Made by a program: the position numbers and the translations under genes. Below the pieces are notes generated by a model, which did no database searches, was not told where the DNA came from, and worked only from the letters and a program-made list of their open reading frames with translations. 43,286 nt of DNA, taken from positions 1 to 43,286 of the forward strand of contig BNUX01000016.1 of NCBI GenBank assembly GCA_025997675.1, read 5' to 3'. The first letter of the stretch is position 1. Each line of letters opens with the position of its first letter. The DNA is from Spirochaetia bacterium (GTDB taxonomy: Bacteria > Spirochaetota > Spirochaetia > Treponematales > Breznakiellaceae). Shown here one piece after another: positions 13,584-21,869 of the stretch.

Positions 13584-14888
13584 ATGAAAACGGTAAAAAA
13601 ACTGTTCGTGTGTCTGGCGGCCTTATCCATGATGGGGCTCATTGCGTCCTGTTCGGGTTCAGGGTCAAAGCAGGGATCCTCCGCCTCCGGTTCGGTAAGA
13701 ACCGTGAAGAATCGGCAGGATGCCATTAAGGGAGGCGCTTCTCTTACCCCGTCGTCTTTTACGGCGGAACAATTACCCGGTGTTCCCAGCGTTGGCGCCA
13801 TTCCCCTCAAGCGGTATAAGATCGCCTTTTCCAACGGCGATATGGCGGATAGTTGGAGAGCCGCCTTCTATAACGACATGATTAGTTCCCTCCAATATTT
13901 GGAGAAAACCTTTGGAATTGAATACTTGACCGCCAACTCCGGAGCGGACAGCGCAAAGCAGATCGAAGACATCCGTTCCTTGCTGGCTCAGGAGCCGGAT
14001 ATTCTGATTTTTAGTCCCAATGAAGCGGCGCCCCTGTCGGTGGTTGCCGAACTCTGCGAAGATGTGGGCGTACCCTTTATTACCGTGGACCGTTCCATCA
14101 ACGCGACCATCGGGGCAGGAAAGTATATTGCCAACATAGAGAGCGATAACTATAAGATTGGCGTTGGAATGGGTATCAGCATCGTTGAAGCGTTAACGAA
14201 GAAATATGGCGAACCCAGGGGGATTGTTGCTGAAATTACCGGCGCGGTCGGCGCCAGTGTAAGTGTTTACCGCTCCGGCGGCGCCCGCAATGTCCTGAAG
14301 GATTATCCGAATATCCAGATTGTACAGGTATTGGACGGCGGCTATGATGACGCCATGGCTTATACCGCCGCTCAGGATATCTTTACCACCAACGGTTCCC
14401 GGCTTGATCTGTTGTTCTGTTCTTTTGATACCGGCGCCGGCCAAGCCAGCCAGGTTGCCTCGGTGATGGGTTACAATAATGTTATTTATGTTGCCAGTAA
14501 CGGCAACTCGGGCTACCTCAAGGATTATCTCTTGCCCGGTAAGTCCTACAGCGTTATTGAGAATCCGCCCTACTTTGGTGTAATCGGCCTGGAATACGCG
14601 ATTCATTACCTCAATGGGAACGACATCCCCAAGAACATTCTTCAGCCCCAACGCCAGTTCTCTATTGAGACACCGGCAAAAAAAGAGGCGCTACAAAAGA
14701 TCGTTGACCTTTGTGTGAAGAACAACGATCCCTATGTTCCCGGCGCTTATGGATACTACGATGTATTTACCACCACCGGTCCCCTCTGGGATAAGTACTA
14801 TCCGGTAAATTACATTGAAGCGGGCGGTCAGGCTTGGCTTGACAAGGTGAATCCCCGTGATCCCTATGCCCGTTGGAACGTAAAATAG
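13584..14888 (+). CDS. Sugar ABC transporter substrate-binding lipoprotein
   Basis: 434 residues. Lipobox L19-I20-A21-S22-C23, a Ser/Gly-rich linker, and a Peripla_BP_4 domain beginning at RYKIAFSNGDMADSWRAAFY, with PDILIFSPNEAAPLS, VPFITVDRSIN and a periplasmic-binding hinge near DGGYDDAMAY. Unusually long for the family because of the linker and a Tyr/Trp-rich C-terminal extension (GAYGYYDVFTTTGPLWDKYY). GAGGAG precedes the ATG. First gene of the operon with the ATPase and two permeases, so it captures the substrate outside the inner membrane. Sugar identity not visible. Resembles binding proteins of CUT2-type importers. Confidence 0.9.
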   Translation: MKTVKKLFVCLAALSMMGLIASCSGSGSKQGSSASGSVRTVKNRQDAIKGGASLTPSSFTAEQLPGVPSVGAIPLKRYKIAFSNGDMADSWRAAFYNDMISSLQYLEKTFGIEYLTANSGADSAKQIEDIRSLLAQEPDILIFSPNEAAPLSVVAELCEDVGVPFITVDRSINATIGAGKYIANIESDNYKIGVGMGISIVEALTKKYGEPRGIVAEITGAVGASVSVYRSGGARNVLKDYPNIQIVQVLDGGYDDAMAYTAAQDIFTTNGSRLDLLFCSFDTGAGQASQVASVMGYNNVIYVASNGNSGYLKDYLLPGKSYSVIENPPYFGVIGLEYAIHYLNGNDIPKNILQPQRQFSIETPAKKEALQKIVDLCVKNNDPYVPGAYGYYDVFTTTGPLWDKYYPVNYIEAGGQAWLDKVNPRDPYARWNVK

Positions 14889-14960
14889 TAACATACAGGA
14901 AGATGCGGGCGGTGTAATTGCCGCCTGCGTATCCTCTTTCGCAGCAGGGAAATTAAAATC

Positions 14961-16463
14961 ATGCCGTTGTTGGAAGCAAAAAAGATAAATATATCCTTTT
15001 CGGGGATACAAATACTGCATGATGTTGATTTTGAGATCAACGCCGGCGAAATCAATTGTCTTTGCGGTGAAAACGGCGCCGGTAAAAGCACCCTGGTAAA
15101 GGTATTTTCCGGTATCAATTCCAATTATTCAGGGGACATATTTATAGATGGAAAAAGCATACGCATTAATTCCCCGGTTGAAGCGGTACGGCATGGAATA
15201 TACGCCGTGCAGCAGCACCGGGATCTGGCGCCGACCCTTAATGCGGTGGAAAATATGTTCCTCTCTAATGAAATATGTATCGGAAAAAGCCGGCAGCGTT
15301 TTGACTTTCCACGGATGCGGGCCCTTACCCTGGAATACATTTCGAAATTCAGGGTTGAGATTGATGTTGATATTCCGGTACAGAACCTTAAGGTCTCCGA
15401 ACAGGGTATTATCGCCATATGCAAAGCCCTGGTAACAAACAGTAAAATTCTTTTAATCGACGAGGCATCCGCGCCCCTGGACGATGCGGAACGGCTGACC
15501 CTTTACAAATCTCTGCAAAGACTTGCCGAAGAAGGGAAGGGTATCGTTTATATTACCCATCATTTGGATGAGGTGTTCCGCATCGGTCATACGGTTACGG
15601 TATTTCGGGATGGGTATAATGTTAATAAGTTCCCCATTGCCGAACTGGATAAACAAAAACTGATTGCCAGCATGACCGGTAACGCCCGTATCTACTCCAG
15701 GGAAAAGGATGAAAATAAAGCCATGATCGGTGATAAGGCCCTGGAAGTTGAACACCTCTTTGCAGAGGGGCTTGAGGATATTAATCTTTTTGTGCGCCAA
15801 GGGGAGATCCTCGGGATCGCGGGCCTGGAGGGTTCCGGGAAAGCGATGATTGCCCAGGTTTGTTTTGGGTTTTACCGGGCGGCCCGGGGGGTGATTCGGC
15901 AGAAGGGCAGGGAGCTGAAATTCCGGTATCCCATTGACGCCATTCAGCATAATATCGGACTGGTACCGAACAACCGTAAGGAAGCAGGATTGGTGCTCTG
16001 TAGGGATATTGCGGATAACATCATCATTACCCACATCAATAAATACAAAAGAAAATTTGCTACCCGCCAATGGGCGCTTAAAATCGCAAAGGACTATATT
16101 GAAGGCCTGCGTATAAAATGTGTCGACGCATCTCAGATTGTACAGTTCCTTTCGGGGGGCAATCAGCAGAAAGTACTGGTGGCGAAATGGCTGAAGGCTG
16201 AGGTGGATGTTCTTTTTATGATTGAGCCCACCGAGGGTATTGACGTGGGCGCCCGGGCGGATCTTTACGGGATTTTCCGGAAATGCGCCCGTGAAGACGG
16301 GAAGGCAATTATCATTGCTACCAGTGATATAGATGAATTAATGGAATTATCGGATCGAATCATTACGATGGCCGAAGGAAGGATAATCAATGAATATCGT
16401 TTTGAAGAGGCGGATAAACAAACCATACTTTCGGACATACTCTCTTCTTCGAAAGCGGTCTGA
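14961..16463 (+). CDS. Sugar ABC transporter ATPase (CUT2, RbsA/MglA-like)
   Basis: 500 residues, two fused nucleotide-binding domains. NBD1: Walker A GENGAGKST at 36-44 and LLIDEAS Walker B, but the signature motif is degenerate (LKVSEQGIIAI where LSVGQQQ is usual). NBD2: Walker A-like GLEGSGKAM, canonical signature LSGGNQQKV, but Walker B reads LFMIEPTEGIDVG, with Ile in place of the usual Asp. Degenerate sites in one NBD are common in the CUT2 family; changes in both are less so. Lies between its binding protein and two permeases on one transcript, and energises uptake at the inner membrane. Confidence 0.92.
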   Translation: MPLLEAKKINISFSGIQILHDVDFEINAGEINCLCGENGAGKSTLVKVFSGINSNYSGDIFIDGKSIRINSPVEAVRHGIYAVQQHRDLAPTLNAVENMFLSNEICIGKSRQRFDFPRMRALTLEYISKFRVEIDVDIPVQNLKVSEQGIIAICKALVTNSKILLIDEASAPLDDAERLTLYKSLQRLAEEGKGIVYITHHLDEVFRIGHTVTVFRDGYNVNKFPIAELDKQKLIASMTGNARIYSREKDENKAMIGDKALEVEHLFAEGLEDINLFVRQGEILGIAGLEGSGKAMIAQVCFGFYRAARGVIRQKGRELKFRYPIDAIQHNIGLVPNNRKEAGLVLCRDIADNIIITHINKYKRKFATRQWALKIAKDYIEGLRIKCVDASQIVQFLSGGNQQKVLVAKWLKAEVDVLFMIEPTEGIDVGARADLYGIFRKCAREDGKAIIIATSDIDELMELSDRIITMAEGRIINEYRFEEADKQTILSDILSSSKAV

Positions 16464-16480
16464 CAGAGGATAAAAGGTCG

Positions 16481-17455
16481 ATGAAAACCACATTAATCAG
16501 GGACTTTATAGCAAAAAACAAACTTTTATGGTGCGTGGTCATCATGTTTGTATTTTGTTGTATTTACAACCAATCTTTTTTATCCAGGATAAACGTATCC
16601 GGTCTGTTTGTAGAAATATCCTATATGACCTTTCTGGCAATCGGAATGACCTTTGTAATTCTTACGGGAGGAATCGACCTTTCCGTGGGGGCCGTCGCCG
16701 GTTTATCAACGGTCATTGTGGCCTATACCATGAAAAACGCCTATCTGGTAAATGATTCGGTGACCATCCTTTTGGCGGTCTTTTTGGCCCTCCTGTGCTG
16801 TACGGCCGTCGGGTTTCTTAACGGAGCGATGGTAACCTTTTTCGATCTGCCGCCGCTTATCGTTACCCTCAGCGTTACCTGGATAGCTGCCGGGGTTGCC
16901 AATACCCTGGTTAAAGGAACGCCCCTTTTATTGGCCGTTCCTGCTTTTAGAAGGATCCTGATGTTCAGAATTATGAACTGGGTTCCGGTATTATTTATCC
17001 TTACGATTTTGGTATTGATTTTGCTCAGTTATATCTTTGCGAAACTGCGTTTTGGCCGGGAAATTTATGCGGTTGGTTCCAGTAAATACGCCGCGTTTAT
17101 TTCCGGTATGAAGGTAAAGAACGTATTGCTGCGGGCCTATACACTCTCCGGGTTGTTCGCCGGACTTACCGGTCTGCTTATCGCGGCGAATTTAAGTTCC
17201 GGTTATGCCTCGGCGGCTGTTGACTATGAACTGTACACCATTGCGGCGGTGGTAATGGGCGGGATATCCCTGACCGGCGGAGAAGGCAAATTGATTAACG
17301 CTTTTTATGGCGTCATTTTTCTGCGGCTGGTAAAAAAGATCGTGGTATTTACGGGGCTTTCGAAAATTTCCGGTTATATGGAGGGGATGATAGTCGGTTC
17401 CATATTAGTATTGGTGTTGTTTTTCAGTTTTATGAAAAGGGAGGAAGCCCGGTAG
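16481..17455 (+). CDS. Sugar ABC transporter permease (RbsC-like), first
   Basis: 324 residues, about nine to ten hydrophobic segments, BPD_transp_2 family. Typical segments: TFVILTGGIDLSVGAVAGLS near residues 57-76 and the late AVVMGGISLTGGEGKLINAF. Ends 2 nt before the second permease. Inner-membrane channel half of the importer. The two permeases probably form a heterodimer, which is common in this group. Confidence 0.92.
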   Translation: MKTTLIRDFIAKNKLLWCVVIMFVFCCIYNQSFLSRINVSGLFVEISYMTFLAIGMTFVILTGGIDLSVGAVAGLSTVIVAYTMKNAYLVNDSVTILLAVFLALLCCTAVGFLNGAMVTFFDLPPLIVTLSVTWIAAGVANTLVKGTPLLLAVPAFRRILMFRIMNWVPVLFILTILVLILLSYIFAKLRFGREIYAVGSSKYAAFISGMKVKNVLLRAYTLSGLFAGLTGLLIAANLSSGYASAAVDYELYTIAAVVMGGISLTGGEGKLINAFYGVIFLRLVKKIVVFTGLSKISGYMEGMIVGSILVLVLFFSFMKREEAR

Positions 17456-17457
17456 TT

Positions 17458-18441
17458 ATGAAAGGGAACGATAAGGTAATAGCTTCTCCGATTGAGATTG
17501 TCAAGAAATATTCGGTGATCGCGACGGCGGTTGTCCTGATTGTGATAGCAACCATAGCCACGGGGGGAAAATATCTGACCGCCGGCAATATGCTTAATGT
17601 GGGGGAGCGGGCTTCGGCCATCGGCATCATTTCTCTGGGACAAATGCTGGTCATCCTGACCGGGGGCTTGGATCTCAGCGTCAGCGGCATCGTCGCCGTC
17701 GGATACTGCATTACCTCCCTGCTTTTGGCGCATACATCCCTGCCGGTCCCCCTGGTCATTCTTTTTATGCTTTTGGGAACCACCGCCTGCGGAGCCCTGA
17801 ACGGCTTTCTTGTTTCTAAAACCAGGGTCCCGCCGTTTATGCTGACCCTGGGGACCTTCCTGTTTTTTCAGTCCCTCTCCCTGGTTTTGAGTAAAGCCGC
17901 TACCTTGTATTTCAACACACAGGCGGGCTGGATGGTCAATACCCTTGGCCTTAGAGGAACTATCGGACGGCTGTTTCCCAGTATCACCTGGGTGGTGGTT
18001 TCCGCCCTCATCATCATAATTCTGGCCTATGCCCGGTTTGGGAAAAACATTTATCAAACCGGGGGTAAAGAAATGGCTGCCAAAATGTCGGGGATAAAGA
18101 CCGATCAAATTAAATTCCTTGTCTATACCATCTGCGGACTGCTGTGCGGTATTGCGGCCTTGACGGTGGAGTTCCGGATCAATTTTCTTAATGTCACTTC
18201 TACCTCCAGTTTTCAGATTGCGTCAATCGCGGCGGTAATCATCGGGGGGACAAGCCTTTTAGGCGGCGAGGGTAATGTGTACGGAACCTTTGTGGGGGCC
18301 TTTATCATGGCCTCCCTGGATAATATCATGAATCTTTGCAACGTAAATGTATATTCCCAGGATATCGTTAAAGGAATTGTATTGCTTTTCTTTGTCTGCA
18401 TTTCCTTTATGATGTCCAAGAATCGACTGCGTGCGAGTTGA
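17458..18441 (+). CDS. Sugar ABC transporter permease (RbsC-like), second
   Basis: 327 residues, multi-spanning, BPD_transp_2 family. The loop motifs MLVILTGGLDLSVSGIVAVG and IGGTSLLGGEGNVYGTF parallel those of the first permease, and the two are clearly related but not recent duplicates. AGGGAGG lies about 15-20 nt upstream of the ATG. Followed closely by the epimerase gene, whose ribosome-binding site overlaps the end of this gene. Confidence 0.92.
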   Translation: MKGNDKVIASPIEIVKKYSVIATAVVLIVIATIATGGKYLTAGNMLNVGERASAIGIISLGQMLVILTGGLDLSVSGIVAVGYCITSLLLAHTSLPVPLVILFMLLGTTACGALNGFLVSKTRVPPFMLTLGTFLFFQSLSLVLSKAATLYFNTQAGWMVNTLGLRGTIGRLFPSITWVVVSALIIIILAYARFGKNIYQTGGKEMAAKMSGIKTDQIKFLVYTICGLLCGIAALTVEFRINFLNVTSTSSFQIASIAAVIIGGTSLLGGEGNVYGTFVGAFIMASLDNIMNLCNVNVYSQDIVKGIVLLFFVCISFMMSKNRLRAS

Positions 18442-18455
18442 AGGAGGGTGAAACA

Positions 18456-19310
18456 ATGAAAATCGGCATGAACCTGTTCCTCTGGACAGACGCGCCTGAA
18501 TTTGGAAAGCATGAAGGGCTTATTGACCTGATCGGCAAAATTGGGTTTAACGGCGTGGAATTCCCGGTGGAGCCGATGAGCGGTGATTCTATCGGTAAGT
18601 TCGCTAAAAAATGCGCCGCCCTAGGGTTGGATCGTACTGCGGTGGCGGTTCTGCAGCCCGCTAAATACGATCCTGCCAGCCCCGATAAAGCGCTGCGTCA
18701 GGCCGCCGTCAAAGCCATTGATGAATGGAGCGCAAAGACTATTGATCTGGGGGCGAATCTTCTGTCCGGCCCGTTTTTTCAGGGTCTGGGACGCTTTTCC
18801 GGCGCTCCGGTAACCGCCGAAGAATGGAAATGGTCTCTGGATACGCTGCATGAAGCCTGTACCGCCGCCGGTAAACGGGGGGTAAAAATAGCCCTGGAGC
18901 CCCTTAACCGCTTTGAGATGTATTTTGCCAATACCCTGGGGGACGCAAAACGGTTTGTCAAGGAACTGGGCCTGCCGAATGTGGGGCTTCTGGGTGACAC
19001 CATGCATAGTAATATAGAAGAACTGGATGTAGCCCAAGCCTATTATGATGCGCTCCCTGAACTCATCCATGTTCATATTTCTGAAAGCACCAGGGGAACC
19101 CCCGGAAGCGGCCACGGCGTCCCTCCGGCGTTGTTCAAAAAACTGAAAGAGGGCGGCTATGACGGTTATTTAACCATTGAGGCGTTCAGCGGCGGAACGA
19201 CCCCTTCCATGATCCCCGCCCTTTGTCTCTGGCGTAACCCGGCGGATAGTGCGGAGGAGATTGCCCGCAAGGGGTATAGGTTCATTCACGATTCAATTAC
19301 CGCTGTTTAA
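18456..19310 (+). CDS. Sugar epimerase, D-tagatose/D-psicose 3-epimerase type
   Basis: 284 residues from ATG 18456, chosen because GAAGGAGG lies just upstream; an in-frame TTG at 18438 would include that site in the coding region. TIM-barrel (AP_endonuc_2/xylose isomerase-like) with the metal-binding set E148 (IALEPLNRFE), D181 (LLGDTMHSNIEE), H207 (IHVHISES) and E242 (LTIEAF), two residues offset from the E150/D183/H209/E244 of characterised ketose 3-epimerases. R213 follows HISES as expected. The reaction is C3 epimerisation of a ketose or a related 2-keto sugar, cytoplasmic. Exact substrate is unknown. Confidence 0.88.
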   Translation: MKIGMNLFLWTDAPEFGKHEGLIDLIGKIGFNGVEFPVEPMSGDSIGKFAKKCAALGLDRTAVAVLQPAKYDPASPDKALRQAAVKAIDEWSAKTIDLGANLLSGPFFQGLGRFSGAPVTAEEWKWSLDTLHEACTAAGKRGVKIALEPLNRFEMYFANTLGDAKRFVKELGLPNVGLLGDTMHSNIEELDVAQAYYDALPELIHVHISESTRGTPGSGHGVPPALFKKLKEGGYDGYLTIEAFSGGTTPSMIPALCLWRNPADSAEEIARKGYRFIHDSITAV

Positions 19311-19351
19311 GCGATAAGGAAATTTGTATTTTATACGAAGGAGTGTAGAAA

Positions 19352-20467
19352 ATGGGTAAAGTAAGAGTTGCGGTGGTCGGGCTGGGGTTCGGTGCGGAAT
19401 TTATTCCGATCTATCAAAAGTACGGTGCATCCGAGTGTGTTGCGATTTGCCGCCGGGACCAGAAGAAGCTGGATGAATCTGCAAAAACCTTCGGTATTCC
19501 AAAGAAATATACCGACTATAAAGCATTGTTGAAGGATCCGGATATCGACGCGGTACACATCACTTCGGATCTCAACTCCCATGGCTGGATGGCGATTGAA
19601 GCCCTTAAGGCGGGAAAGCATGCGGCTTCCACCGTTTCTATGGCGCTGACCATTGAGGAATGCGAAGAAATCGTAAATCTGGAAGAGAAGACCGGCAAGG
19701 TGTATATGATGATGGAAACTGCGGTGTACACCCGGGAATATTTGTATTTTAAAAAGCTCTATGAGGCGGGTGAAATCGGCCGCATCCAGTTCCTGCGGGG
19801 ATCCCATCAGCAAAACATGTCCCTTCCGGGGTGGCCCGCTTATTGGTATGGCTTGCCCCCCATGCATTATCCAACCCATGCAGTATCGCCCCTGTCGGAC
19901 ATCATTAACCGGCCCATTAAAACGGTCCGGGGTCTTGGTTCCGGCCGTATCAGCGAGGAATATATCAAGAATTACCATTCACCCTTTGCGGCTGAATCTG
20001 TCCACCTGACTTTTGCGGATAGCGATATAGCCGGAGAGGTGACCAGAACCCTCTTTGATACCATTCGTCAATACCGGGAGAGCTTCGATTTCTATGGTAC
20101 GAAAAAATCATTTGAGTGGGAGCAATGCGTAGGGGAAAATCCCGTAATTTACTCCGGTTTTGAGGATGCGGAACATGTGAACATACCGGATACCGACGGT
20201 ATGCTTCCTGCCGATATCGCTTCTTTTTCCTTAAAAGACCAGATCCTGGATGCCGAGCATGTGTCCTTTATTCAGGGAAGCGGTCACGGCGGTTCACACC
20301 CCCACCTGGTCCATGAATTCGTCAGCGCCATCCGGGAAGGAAGGAAGTCCCATGTCAGCGCCAAGGTTGCCGCAAATTGGACCGTAGCGGGGCTTCTGGG
20401 CCATGAGTCGGCGATGAAGGGCGGACCGGCGCTGGAGATGCCCGCGTTTACCCAATTCAAGCGATAG
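19352..20467 (+). CDS. Gfo/Idh/MocA-family NAD(P)-dependent oxidoreductase
   Basis: 371 residues. N-terminal Rossmann fold with VRVAVVGLGFGAEF (G-x-G-x-x-G) and IDAVHITSDLNSHGWMAIEA. The segment after GKHA, normally E-K-P with the catalytic Lys, here reads STVSMAL, so the usual Lys is missing. C-terminal alpha/beta domain contains the PPMHYPTHAVSPLSDI segment, with a metal- or substrate-binding His-rich look. AAGGAG precedes the ATG. Last gene of the transporter-epimerase operon, so it probably oxidises or reduces the imported sugar before or after epimerisation. Direction and substrate unknown. Confidence 0.88.
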   Translation: MGKVRVAVVGLGFGAEFIPIYQKYGASECVAICRRDQKKLDESAKTFGIPKKYTDYKALLKDPDIDAVHITSDLNSHGWMAIEALKAGKHAASTVSMALTIEECEEIVNLEEKTGKVYMMMETAVYTREYLYFKKLYEAGEIGRIQFLRGSHQQNMSLPGWPAYWYGLPPMHYPTHAVSPLSDIINRPIKTVRGLGSGRISEEYIKNYHSPFAAESVHLTFADSDIAGEVTRTLFDTIRQYRESFDFYGTKKSFEWEQCVGENPVIYSGFEDAEHVNIPDTDGMLPADIASFSLKDQILDAEHVSFIQGSGHGGSHPHLVHEFVSAIREGRKSHVSAKVAANWTVAGLLGHESAMKGGPALEMPAFTQFKR

Positions 20468-20473
20468 AACCGG

Positions 20474-20504
20474 AGACTAGTCTTTCGTTCTGTGAGACTA
20501 GTCT
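20474..20504. promoter_or_regulatory. Pair of 10-bp palindromes (terminator or operator) upstream of xylF
   Basis: AGACTAGTCT occurs at 20474-20483 and again at 20495-20504, a start-to-start spacing of 21 bp. Each is a perfect palindrome, and the two can also pair with each other as a 10-bp hairpin with an 11-nt loop directly after the stop of the dehydrogenase gene. No T-run follows. Confidence 0.6.
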
Positions 20505-20640
20505 ATAGCGGATTATAGCATTTTATTGACATTAAAATATTCTTCTTTGACCGGTTAGAACAGAGGCGATGGGGATAATTCCTTGTTTTTATCAAAATTT
20601 TACGATATGAAAAGCGGGATATTTAGGATAGTATATTATT

Positions 20641-20657
20641 CAAACACGTTGTGTTTG
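20641..20657. promoter_or_regulatory. Inverted repeat in the xylF leader
   Basis: CAAACAC-GTT-GTGTTTG, perfect 7-bp arms with a 3-nt centre, 24 nt upstream of the xylF start and just before its ribosome-binding site. A plausible operator or RNA hairpin. I do not see a clear -35/-10 pair in 20505-20640, which would suit activator-dependent transcription. Confidence 0.55.
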
Positions 20658-20681
20658 TTCAAGTTTTATGGAGGATTTATA

Positions 20682-21800
20682 ATGAAAAGAATTGTAGCAG
20701 TGATGATGGCCCTTTGCATTGGAACCTTCGCCTTTGTTGGTTGCAGTAAAAAGGCGAAACTCGACATCGGTATTGCGATGCCCGAAACCCACGTTGAACG
20801 CTGGGTAAAGGACGGGGCCACCCTCAAAGCCGAAGCTGAAAAACTCGGTTACAAGGCGGAAGTGGCCTTTGGTGATGCCGACCAGGCCCGGCAAAACACC
20901 CAGATTGCGGGTTTCGTGACCAACGGCGCGAAGTTCCTGGTTGTCGGTAACGTGAATGACGGCGTTGCCTCCGCAGTGGCCGATGCCGCAGCCTCAAAGG
21001 TGCAGGTTATCGCCTATGACCGGATTATCGCAAACTCCGCCGACTACGACTATTACATCACCTTCAACAACTTCAAGGTCGGGCAGTTGCAGGGACAGGC
21101 CATTGAGCAGGGCTTGAACCTCAAAGCAGCCACCGCCGCCAGCCCCAAGAACATCACCCTGTTTGCGGGTTCCCCCACGGACGGCAACGCCTTCTTCTTC
21201 TATGACGGCGCCATGGACGTTCTTACGCCCTATATTTCAAGCGGCGTTTTGAAGGTTGTCGGCCCCTATCCCCCGACTTCCAAGGACACCGGGAACTTCC
21301 AGCGTATCGCCACCGAAAACTGGTCGGGCCCCATCGCCAAAGCGCGCATGGAAAACCTGCTGGGCGGCGATGCCCGGAACGTGACCCTTGACGCGGTGCT
21401 CGCGCCGAACGATACCCTGGGGCGCGCCATCATCGAAGCGTTAAAAGCGGACGCCAAGTATGCCGGCAAACTGCCGGTGGTTACCGGCCAGGATGCGGAG
21501 CCGGTTTCCCTTGCCTCCATCAAAAACGGCGAGCAGTATGCGACCATATTCAAGGACACCAACAAACTTGCGGCAGCCGCGATTTTGCTTGCCAGCCAGG
21601 TTATCAAGGGCCAGGCCGTCAGCATTCCGGGTTCGGTTCTCGCTTCCGACATCGGGCTTGGGAGCATCGGCGACACGGGTAAAAAGACGGTCAAGGCGTA
21701 CTTGCTCGACCCGATTCTGATTACCAAAGACAACTGGAAAGTTCCTGTTGACGCAGGATTCTATTCGCAGCAGGAAATTGACACGAACAGTTTGAAGTAA
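20682..21800 (+). CDS. xylF: D-xylose-binding lipoprotein XylF
   Basis: 372 residues from ATG 20682, supported by TATGGAGG upstream. A longer frame from 20583 lacks a ribosome-binding site and would bury the signal peptide. Lipobox F18-V19-G20-C21. XylF-type fold: IGIAMPETHVERWVKDGATL, QVIAYDRIIANSADYDYYITF, LFAGSPTDGNAFFFYDGAMD, and VVTGQDAEPVSLASI. Delivers D-xylose to XylGH. First gene of the xylose operon. A terminator directly after it probably keeps its expression above that of xylG and xylH. Confidence 0.93.
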   Translation: MKRIVAVMMALCIGTFAFVGCSKKAKLDIGIAMPETHVERWVKDGATLKAEAEKLGYKAEVAFGDADQARQNTQIAGFVTNGAKFLVVGNVNDGVASAVADAAASKVQVIAYDRIIANSADYDYYITFNNFKVGQLQGQAIEQGLNLKAATAASPKNITLFAGSPTDGNAFFFYDGAMDVLTPYISSGVLKVVGPYPPTSKDTGNFQRIATENWSGPIAKARMENLLGGDARNVTLDAVLAPNDTLGRAIIEALKADAKYAGKLPVVTGQDAEPVSLASIKNGEQYATIFKDTNKLAAAAILLASQVIKGQAVSIPGSVLASDIGLGSIGDTGKKTVKAYLLDPILITKDNWKVPVDAGFYSQQEIDTNSLK

Positions 21801-21809
21801 TCTGATCAC

Positions 21810-21851
21810 ACAAGAAGCGCTTCTGTTACTACGGATGCGCTTCTTGTTTTT
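21810..21851 (+). terminator. Intrinsic terminator/attenuator between xylF and xylG
   Basis: Eleven-bp stem ACAAGAAGCGC (21810-21820) / GCGCTTCTTGT (21837-21847), 16-nt loop, then a T-run to 21851. Placed 10 nt after xylF and before xylG, so partial read-through would give excess binding protein over ATPase and permease. Confidence 0.88.
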
Positions 21852-21869
21852 GTGTAAGGGGGGCGTATC

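Noticed and set aside
20583..20681. Earlier ATG for xylF
   Set aside because: Would place 33 residues before the signal peptide; TATGGAGG lies before the ATG at 20682.
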